This document shows, piece by piece, positions 56,076-64,000 of a DNA stretch of 64,000 nucleotides. The stretch spans positions 186,001-250,000 of the forward strand of contig JAGMVK010000022.1 in NCBI GenBank assembly GCA_020747065.1. The letters are read 5' to 3'. The position numbers were made by a program, and so were the translations under genes. The first letter of the stretch is position 1. The number at the start of each line of letters is the position of its first letter. This DNA is from Cadophora sp. MPI-SDFR-AT-0126 (Eukaryota > Ascomycota > Leotiomycetes > Helotiales > Ploettnerulaceae). The notes beneath the pieces were generated by a model, which saw only the letters and a list, made by a program, of their open reading frames with translations, ran no database searches and was not told the origin of the DNA.

Positions 56076-57722
56076 TCAAGAAACATGATCTCCCCGATCC
56101 ACCAACAGCTCCGCCAGATTCGGTCCATCATCCTCACTATCCTCTCTATCTAAGCTCGGCGATCTCTGCGTCTGTCCGTTCAACTCTTCCAAGCCATTAG
56201 TGAAGTTACCATCATGACTCTCATCATCATGCTCTGCCTTATCCTTGCCCTTCGTGGCACTCAAAGCCCCTTTCAAGATCTCCTCTCCTTCTTTGAAAGC
56301 TTCCAGTTCAGCACCCACGGCACAAATCAGTAGATTCCAGCCTCTACTTTCGGCAACTCCTAACGTATCCGAGAGTGTCTTGATGACTTCTCCCATTCTG
56401 TCGATCTGTTTCCGTAGTAGATTGGAATCCTGTGCATCACTACTCGCCATCTGTTTTCGCAAGTCATCCTCGAAATCAACAACGACCTTGACGCTCTCCG
56501 CCCATATCTCAGCACCTTCTTCTAAAGCAGCTTTCTCTTTCTCCACTTCTTCCTGGCGAGTTTTGAGCTGTGCCACCTCTTTGTTCCACCATTCCTTAGC
56601 CATGCCGAGTGTTCGTCTGCTCGCAGGTAAAGCTGTAAATCCTTCTTCGTCACCCATGACAGCCGAGACGGGAATAGGAGGCCGTCTCAGGAAATCTTTG
56701 ACTTCCGATTCGACTTCTCGTAATGCTCCCCGGTAACTGCTCAACCTGGCTTCTCTCCGATTAATGCTCTCCTTGATTCGCTCCCCCAGCCATCGTTTCC
56801 TAGCCTTCATCTGCGCAAGCCTGTCTTCCATCTCCAATATTTCGTTCTCCACTGCCCTCTCTTCAGTCCTCAACTCCGCAATCTCCTGAGCTTCTTCATC
56901 ACCAGCGTCTCCCTCTACCGGATCCGCCCCTCCAGAACCACTATACCCACTCAACTGCCCTCTCACACCCTCGATTCTCTTCTGCCATTCATTCACCTTT
57001 TCCAAAACGACGTCCCTCCTCTCAATCTCCCCATTCAGAATCCCCATTTCTTCCCTCTTGACAGCCACCAACTCTTCCATATCTCTCAGCAGACCCCTCC
57101 TCGCACCTCTCAATCCAATAACCTTCCTCTTCGGCTGTCGAACAGGCACAATCCCACTACCTTGGTGTCCTCGACTCGAACTTCTCTGCAGAGACCTACT
57201 CGTCGGCGTGCTACTTCCCGCGTCAGAACTCCCATCCGCGCCACCATGTGCCTCACCGCCAAATCCCTGCACCAGACCAGCAGACTGCGCATCGAGTAGC
57301 ATTTGTAAATCATTCTGTATAGCCCTCTCCCTCCTCTCGAGCCCAAGTAAAGGATCTATCCCACCACTTCCCCTTTTGATCCTTGGACTTAAACCCCTGC
57401 CCGCAGAACCCCCATCATAGCTACCCGCGAAAGAGGAGCTCGTCTGATAGGTTGAATTTTGTGGAGGTAGGAGGATACTGGCAGCTATCGGAGGTGGAGG
57501 AGCTGCGAATTGGATCCTGCGAGCTTTGGTTCGAGATGGGGATAGTGAAGGGCTAGGGCGCGTGTCGGCGTAGAAGGAGGGCGGTGGAGAGGGAGATGCG
57601 GTTCGGTCTTGAGATAACTGTGGAGAGAGGGTGAGGTCTTGTAGAGAGACGGCATTGGTATGTTGGGGGAGGAGAGGGCTGCTGTCTCGAGAGGAACGGG
57701 AGAAGAAGGATGAGCGAGACAT
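56076..57722 (-). CDS. atg28: Autophagy-related protein Atg28
   Basis: One exon of 548 aa starts at the first ATG (MSRSSFFSRSSRDSSP); upstream the frame has only non-ATG codons. Residues 1-~120 are Ser/Pro-rich. The block LGLERRERAIQNDLQMLLDA followed by QSAGLVQGFGG, and then PVRQPKRKVIGLRGARRGLLRDM, is the pattern I associate with Atg28 in moulds. Coiled coil dominates from about 220 to 480 (VAVKREEMGILNGEIERRDV, EIAELRTEERAVENEILEME, KTRQEEVEKEKAALEEGAEI). The C-terminus is acidic and ends DRGDHVS. Family role: Atg28 was described in methylotrophic yeast for pexophagy and bulk autophagy, with Atg35 and Atg17 as partners. Name confidence is moderate because coiled coils can mislead. Confidence 0.68.
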   Translation of the reverse strand: MSRSSFFSRSSRDSSPLLPQHTNAVSLQDLTLSPQLSQDRTASPSPPPSFYADTRPSPSLSPSRTKARRIQFAAPPPPIAASILLPPQNSTYQTSSSFAGSYDGGSAGRGLSPRIKRGSGGIDPLLGLERRERAIQNDLQMLLDAQSAGLVQGFGGEAHGGADGSSDAGSSTPTSRSLQRSSSRGHQGSGIVPVRQPKRKVIGLRGARRGLLRDMEELVAVKREEMGILNGEIERRDVVLEKVNEWQKRIEGVRGQLSGYSGSGGADPVEGDAGDEEAQEIAELRTEERAVENEILEMEDRLAQMKARKRWLGERIKESINRREARLSSYRGALREVESEVKDFLRRPPIPVSAVMGDEEGFTALPASRRTLGMAKEWWNKEVAQLKTRQEEVEKEKAALEEGAEIWAESVKVVVDFEDDLRKQMASSDAQDSNLLRKQIDRMGEVIKTLSDTLGVAESRGWNLLICAVGAELEAFKEGEEILKGALSATKGKDKAEHDDESHDGNFTNGLEELNGQTQRSPSLDREDSEDDGPNLAELLVDRGDHVS

Positions 57723-58625
57723 GGTAGCTTTGATGTGCTTTAGATTTCCTGGCGCTTGGATTTGTGACAGTCGCCTATGTCGAATCACCCCATTCCTCCG
57801 GCGCAGGTTGAATGCGCGAAAGAAGCTCTGAGCGAAGTCGAGGAAAGTTGTCAGAAATTATTGAAGCAGGTAAAGCGGCAGGGGTCTGATCAGGTAGCTA
57901 GGCAGGTGTTCACATGCTCCAGGCTGGTCATCTGGGAAGTATGGAGGTGGTCTTCTGAGACATGAAATGACACCATACATCCTATGCAGATTCTAAGTAT
58001 ATTCAGTACTTCACAAACACTTTGTGATGGTCGTGTAGTACTGTAGCGTTCGTTCAGTTGTACGCGGATCTTTGTTCTTTGATAGATTCTCGGGATACTT
58101 ACCCCGGATCTCCACAAGTGCAGGGTACTCCAAGTAAATCAATGCCGAGTCATGACGCAGAAATTTCCCTCCAAAGGCCCTGTTCATATCTATAAAGAAC
58201 CAGATCGGTAAGTCATTTGGGCAGTCTGGTTAAATGAGGAAAGTCGTGGGGTATTCGAGTGCAATGCTACTCTTTCATGCATCAGCGTGAGTCGGGAAAC
58301 CTTCTCGCTTTGGAGACGGGTGACAGAAGTCCGATGTGGACTACTGTCTTGATATAAAAGCAACATCCAGCTGTTGAAGAACTTATTGGAAGATCATCTC
58401 TGGGAGCTATCTATTCTATCTATTCCCAATTCCTCTTTATTTCACTTAAGGAGGTGGGTCAACCACGGTGAACTTATCCGACTCAACTCAACCCAACCCT
58501 TCAGAGGAAACTCTCAACGTCGACACTTACTAACTCCCCTCGTGAAACTTTCTTCAATTACAAACATCACAAATAAGAACGAGCCAGCAGCCCTTTTAAA
58601 TATTACAACATTCAGCTCTTCCACC
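57723..58625. promoter_or_regulatory. Divergent promoter, Atg28 / SDR
   Basis: About 0.9 kb separates the two start codons. A short pyrimidine-rich stretch lies just before the SDR ATG, which has the context CCACCATG. No defined site is seen. Confidence 0.35.
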
Positions 58626-60045
58626 ATGCCACCATCAGCAACAGCAACAGACACCTCCAGGGACGACCTGACATCCCGTATCCTCCCACAAATGGAATTC
58701 AGTGACGGAACCGGTCTAAGCAGTCCACCACTTCCTCTCTCAGATTCCATCCCCAGTCAAGAAAGAGCTCAAAAACGATTTGAGGTTGTGGGAAACGCTA
58801 TGTATGTAAACAAATTCCCTCATTCATGTTAATTTCCCTTTCTCTCTCTCCTCTCAAAAACAAAACATAACACCCGAACCCAATCCAGATCCAAGCGATC
58901 CGATATGCAACAACTAACACATCCACAGAATAACCGGCGGAGCAGGAACCCTTGGCCTCGCAGCCGGCCGAGCTCTCCTCGAACACGGCCTCTCCAACCT
59001 AATGCTTTTCGACATGAACCCAGCTCAATCCCAAGCACAAATCAATGCCCTCCAATCCGATTTCCCGGGTTCAAAAATCCTCGCCAGAAAGCTTGACATC
59101 ACAGACGCCGATGCTGTCTCCCTAGCTGTAGAAGAGACAGCTGCGGTCTTCGGAACGATTGATGTCCTCTTGTGTTTTGCGGGTGTGGTGGGTTGTGTCC
59201 AGTAAGCCTTTCTTTCCTCCTCTTCTTCTTCCTAGCCGTTCTTCTCCGAGCTCAGAAGTATGTTTTATACTTGAGTTGATAGACCTGATTTAATTTGATC
59301 TGATCTACTCTTCTGCTGATTTTTGAGAGATAAAAGCGAAACCCAGTGTCTTTCTCTCCTCAGATCTCTTTTGAAGCAGCCTTGACATACCATAACCCAT
59401 AATGGAAAAGCTAACCTCCCCAACTAGCGCAATCGACATGACTCCCCAGCAATTCCGGCGCACACTGGACATAAACACCACCGGCACATTCCTATGCGCC
59501 CAAGCCGTAGCCAAACACCACATCTCGCAATCCAGCATCTCCAACACCCTCAGCATAACGTTCATCGCCTCCATTTCGGGCCACCGAGTCAACTTCCCGC
59601 AACCACAAGTCGCCTACAACGTATCCAAAGCCGCCTTACTCACACTGAAGAACTGTCTAGCCGCAGAGTGGGCGCGGTATGGTATCAGAGTGAACTCCAT
59701 TAGTCCGGGCTATATGGATACGATTTTGAATGAGGGCGAGGGCATTAAGGAGGGGAGGAGGATTTGGGCGGAGAGGAATCCGATGGGGAGGATGGGGGAG
59801 AAGAGCGAGTAAGTACCGGCTGAAGGGATGATAGGGGCTGAGAGATGTGCGTAGGAATGAGTTTAGCTAACTTGTTTTGCTTGCAGACTCACAGGAGCTG
59901 TTGTCCTCCTCGCTTCGAGCGCGAGTACTTACATGAACGGTAAGTCTCCTCCTCAACCCTGGCGCTCTTCCCTCGGTTCGTTTGGCTGACACAGATCACT
60001 GCAGGTACCGACATAGTCGTAGATGGGGGACAAATCGTTCTATAA
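58626..60045 (+). CDS. Short-chain dehydrogenase/reductase
   Basis: Five exons (58626-58801, 58929-59201, 59428-59808, 59887-59939, 60005-60045) are phase-consistent and give 307 aa. After a ~58-residue head, the classical SDR fold starts with TGGAGTLG at 61-68 (NAD(P)-binding TGxxxGxG). It continues with DVLLCFAGVVG (NAG-like), DINTTGTFL with Asn166, catalytic Ser200, Tyr213 and Lys217 (AYNVSKAAL), and the RVNSISPGYMDT loop, ending TDIVVDGGQIVL. The NAG motif is altered to FAG, which occurs in some members. An Asp after the second beta strand (LMLFDMNPAQ) suggests NAD rather than NADP preference. It resembles fungal sugar-alcohol reductases such as L-xylulose reductase or arabinitol dehydrogenase. 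Intron 2 is long (226 nt). Confidence 0.88.
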
Positions 60046-60361
60046 GCAAGGTCAAGCGAGTACAGGCTTGGATTTGAGCCAGTGAAGGCTGGGGTATGTC
60101 CGGGGATCAAATAACGAAATTTCTCCTTCGAGAGCCTTGTCCAACCCCAAACCCAATCCCAGTTCCCCCGTGCCAAAAGTTCAAAACACCACCTTTAAGC
60201 CCCGTTCAGGTGCCCACCCGCAAGTCTGAGAGTCTACCTTCGCCAGGATTGCGGTACTGTTTGTCTGTATCTATATGTATCGTGTGCTATCATGTTGCCA
60301 GCATCTCTTCACTGCCCAAATTTGCCACCTTTTCCACTGGAAGAAGAGTCAGCGAAAGCTC
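60046..60361. terminator. Convergent 3' flank, SDR / F-box-like gene
   Basis: Three hundred bases between convergent stop codons; no other feature is visible. Confidence 0.35.
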
Positions 60362-62677
60362 TCAAAATGCGTTGTTACTCATGAAGTTGATTCTGAACAC
60401 AGGATGGGCATTGATTAGAGCCCTAATAGCACTTACCTGGTCTTTCGTTACGGATATCCCGTTGTCTCCAATGTTATCCAAAGCAAATCCATGTTCGCAT
60501 GCACATTGTCCTGGCTTAGCATCGACAGCTGGTACCACTTCGTTATGGACGCTACCTAGATCACTGTGATGATCTTCCTCATCACCTGGTCCAGTCGTAG
60601 ATCGCACAGACCCTTCATAATCATCCATAGCTTCGTCCTCAGATCCTTCGTTCTCTGAGCCCGTATCATGTGCTATGTCAACATCCTGATCTGGGCTTTG
60701 CTGAATAGCATGTACGGGGAATGGTTGATTAGTGTTTTCATCCGATTCCGAATCGTCATCGTCTTCGACTTCGGATGAATCCCAGTCGTTAGGATCGTTG
60801 TCTAGGTCGCTTTCAGATCCATTATAGTGTGGTTGGTGAAAAGGAGCAAGTGGGTGCATGCCACCAAAGGTAGGCATGTCTTCATATCCAATGTCGCGGA
60901 GGCTGAGCCATTCGAGCCACCTGAGGTTAAGTCGGATGAAGCGAAGAACTTTTTCCCAATTCGCTTCCTCTAGAGATGATCGTCTGAGGATGATTCCCCT
61001 TAACCGCAGCGATTTGAGCCTTTGATGCCGTTCCAACAATGTCAAGAGATCCTCCCAATCTAGTTGCCACTTGCTTAAGCCAATGTGATTCAGATTTTCG
61101 AAGTGCACATTGTGAAAGACCACCGCCAAAGGAACCGAGATTTGTCGATTGCAGCCGATGTGGAAGCTTTCCAAATGGACTGCGGACTTGAACAAAATTC
61201 TGAAGAGCGGCGATAATGCGGCGAGTCTCTCATTTGGATCTGTATCGTCTACAAATTGCAACTCAATTGATATAAGCTGGCGGGCAGTTCCTCCAACTTG
61301 GTTGATCAGAGAATTCGTAAGACTGATTGGCATTGATGGCTCCATGAATCGGCTTGAGAAACGAACGAAGGGAGAGCCCTGAGATTCAAGATACATACTT
61401 AGCATTTCACGACATGGACTGCAGAATGCATATTTGAAGGAATGTACTTACCGATCGCCTGATGGCTGCATATAATGTCGATATGACATGATCGGACGCA
61501 GCAGTCCATTCTGAGTCCGTGTATGTATCCGCGTATGTCGGATTGTTCTGGAGAAAAATTGCCCAACCACCGTCAACTGGGTCTACGACCCTCATCACTC
61601 GTATCTGCTTGAGATGGGTGAATGCTTTCATTGCAACCCGCAATGCATCTTGATCAACTTTCCGATTGATGATTCTTCTCTGTTCCCTTGCCTTTAACAT
61701 CGCGTTGAAGATCTGTCTCCGGTAGTGTTCCGCGACGCGGGTCTGGGAGTCGGTCGGTGCTTGTCTCCTCTCACTCACTTGTGAAGAGGTATTCGATACA
61801 TTGAAATGTTGCAACATTTCTTCAAACTGATATACATCTAGGATCCATTATCTACTGAATGAGAAGGGACTGGGACCTCTCCATACCATACCTTTGCTGT
61901 AAAACCGAGGAATGATGTAGGAGAACTGCTTGACATGGCTAGCGGCATGTTTCCATCTTGCAAGTCTTCTCAACCTCGCTAAATCACGACGAATTAGTTT
62001 TACAAACTCTCGGTACGCTGTCTAAGATGGAGAACTTACGAAAGTCTCTGTCGGAAAATCTTATCTGGACACGAGCGAACTGGTTCTTGAGGCCGATTTC
62101 CGCCCACCTTTTGCACACTAATCTCTAGAGATAGCTAATTAGTTTGAGAAGCTCTCTTGTCAAGGGTTCCGGGTAGATTTACAAACTTGCTGATGTGGCT
62201 GTGGCCAGTGTCTAAGTCATGCGGTTGCGGCGGCGCCGAGGCAAAACTTTCCACGCTTAGGCTGGCTCTCTTCCAAAGAGGTAGCAGGTTCTCTTTGTTG
62301 TAACCCAGAAGTTTGTAAATTTTTGTCCACACTTCCTCAGGCATATTTAAGATATGGCAATTGGCGTTCATCCAGTCAGGCTTAGGAAATTCACCGGGAA
62401 ATATATTGTCCAAGCCGTCTCTTCCAGCCGCATAAAAACACTTGTCGACATGCATGAAAGAGAGTACATTCCTGCGATCTTCAGAGCTCCAAGTTGCAAA
62501 AACGGTTTCCCGATCTTCCAGTTTCCCGTCCACTATCCGTCGATGTATACGATGGCCACTTGTCAGGTACTGGAAAATCGACTTCGCGATGATCGACCGC
62601 GGCGGAGGAGGGTAATCATCGAGATATTCAACAACTTGTGTGACAGGTCGCGGGGCGACGATATTTGGTCGATCCAT
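60362..62677 (-). CDS. F-box-like protein with acidic C-terminus, unknown target
   Basis: Five exons (62677-62183, 62124-62040, 61978-61892, 61837-61452, 61378-60362) are phase-consistent and give 689 aa. The first ATG is at 62677 (MDRPNIVAPRP). An F-box-like motif covers about 118-185 and spans intron 1: ILNMPEEVWTKIYKLLGYN, then HISKF-RLVCKRWAEIG. Residues ~190-450 are helical and basic, and 450-540 hold leucine-rich stretches (LLTLLERHQRLKSLRLRGI, LNLRWLEWLSLRDIG), suggesting LRR-like substrate recognition. Residues ~540-640 are acidic (NDWDSSEVEDDDDSESDEN). Near the 3' end a GTAAGT...TTCAG pair at 60437-60394 would remove 44 nt and end the protein eight residues later as QNQLHE. This is a typical mould F-box family with poorly known targets. 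Confidence 0.65.
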
Positions 62678-64000
62678 TATGAAGACAATCAGAAACCAGA
62701 CGGACCGGTGAATGCACCTGATGGTGTGCAATCGCGGAGAAGCAATTGGGGAACGAGGTAAGAGAATGCATCTGTCATCTGAAAGCGACGAGATCCAGAA
62801 GATAGTATTGGAAGCAGTCCTGGGCGAGCGAAGGACAAGAGCAGGAGATGAGTATGAGTTTAAGACTTCTGGGATAACGGCAGGTCATATCAATACGAAG
62901 CAGTCATTTTTCTGACGTGGTTGTGCATCCGGCAATCGCAGAGGGCTGCAACAAAATGGAAAAACATCATTCGAGATCCCTTGGTCGTGCGTCGGGTCTG
63001 CAGCACAGAGGCCCGGCTTCGCACGAGCATGTAAACCTATCATTCAACGGCGGAATGTTAGGCTGCAGAACATCTCGCATTAACTGACAGTCATGTGTGT
63101 TGTTTGGCGCAATTGAAGCCAGTCGATTCGACCAGATCGTGGTGGTTGCAGCAGCTTGCAGGGATAATCGCTAACTTAGGTGCATATTGACAACGGATGA
63201 GGTCGACGGGAGGGTTCGATTGATGCTGTCCGTACAAAAACGGATTGCGTCGACGTGCATATGACACTGCAAAATCATCATCTTCTGGCGTCAGCTAGTT
63301 CCATTTGGTAGGGTGTGTCAGCCCTTTTCCAGAATGCGTTTGAGGCGTGAACAGTGACTTGTGAGTGGTGTATTCCTGGCGCTTAACGGTTGTCGCCTGC
63401 AGCCGCCCCCTGAAGGTGATAGGCACCGCGGATTCTGCTCCCCATGTTCCCAATCCTACCGGTGGCTCAGGAACGGGCCGCAGCCCGTATCGGTGTTCTG
63501 CATTTTGTTAGACATCTCTCATTCTGTTGCTCTACCTTGTTCATGGTTACGTGGATTGAACTCAATTCCCAGCAGCCCACAGGACGAATTCTGCTTGGGA
63601 TGGAAGGCCATGCACATGTAAAGTGATAGTGACTATGCACGCAGCTTGATTCGAGTATGTTATTGACTGCAGGTCATCACGACTGTGAGCCAACTCCTGC
63701 AGCGGGCTGTTGATAATCTGGACTGGACGGCGTGGTACAGGATTCAACCCCACGTTGAAATTTCTTTTTCATGTTGGTTGATTGTGATATTGACATGGTG
63801 TCAGTTCTCCACGAAGTACATCCTTCTTCGAGTCAATCAAGATAATAGGAAGTACCAAGAATGAAATACCCAATCCAGCTAGAGGAAATTTGACCCGCAG
63901 GACGCAGACCGCTCTTATGCTATGAGTCGATTCTGGAATCTAGAGCCGAGCCGAGTGATCGATTATAATAGTTGATCTCTGAGCAGGAGGCTAACGGTTC
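62678..64000. other. Right end, no supported gene
   Basis: The first few hundred bases are the promoter of the F-box-like gene. The rest contains only short frames with no family match on either strand. Nothing indicates a gene cut by the window edge. Confidence 0.45.

Overview
This window is nuclear DNA of a filamentous ascomycete (Pezizomycotina). Genes are spaced about one per 3 kb and lie on both strands. Introns are mostly 44-90 nt with GTAAGT-type donors and CTAAC/CTAAT-like branch sites. The gene set is typical of mould genomes: Spt5, WDR6/Rtt10, URI/Bud27, a Ppc89-like spindle-pole protein, Atg28, a DUF1769 protein, a GH64 glucanase and a CYP65-like P450. A helotialean leotiomycete would fit the overall look, but that is only an inference. 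I see no rRNA, no convincing tRNA, no CRISPR array, no transposase and no RIP-like AT-rich blocks.

Layout. 1-3.6 kb: no supported gene. 3.6-8.3 kb: a divergent pair, the Ppc89/Cep57-like spindle-pole protein (-) and URI/Bud27 prefoldin (+), sharing a promoter with three CCAATCAGA elements. 9.7-21.5 kb: five minus-strand features running the same way, namely a secreted Ser/Thr-rich protein, a DHA1-type MFS transporter, a kelch/BTB (Ral2-like) protein and a GH64 protein with an acidic hexapeptide repeat, separated by long intergenic stretches. 23.3-24.2 kb: a small zinc-ribbon membrane protein whose first exon is unresolved. 25.9-34.5 kb: an alpha/beta hydrolase, a seven-exon P450 and WDR6/Rtt10, all minus. 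35.4-37.1 kb: a membrane-anchored alpha/beta hydrolase (+). 37.5-42.9 kb: a quinone oxidoreductase (-) divergent from Spt5 (+). 43.7-48 kb: DUF1769 and an FBXO31-like F-box protein (-). 48-52.2 kb: a microsatellite-rich spacer, then a small cupin gene (+) whose two exons are separated by an apparent 1.25-kb intron. 52.6-52.8 kb: about 23 copies of an 8-bp repeat made of splice-donor consensus. 53.4-57.7 kb: WDR68/DCAF7-like protein and Atg28 (-). 58.6-60 kb: a five-exon SDR (+). 60.4-62.7 kb: a five-exon F-box-like protein (-). 62.7-64 kb: nothing recognised.

Most genes are independent housekeeping functions: transcription elongation, tRNA modification, ubiquitin ligase adaptors, autophagy, spindle pole and prefoldin. 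They do not form a pathway. The P450, MFS transporter, oxidoreductases and hydrolases are scattered, and no polyketide synthase, NRPS, terpene cyclase or cluster regulator is visible, so this is not a secondary-metabolite cluster. Exon structures below were built by hand from open frames, splice signals and reading phase; every spliced model quoted is phase-consistent except the zinc-ribbon gene. The best leads for something new are the long cupin intron, the splice-donor octamer array, the signal-less GH64 with its repeat head, and the zinc-ribbon membrane protein.
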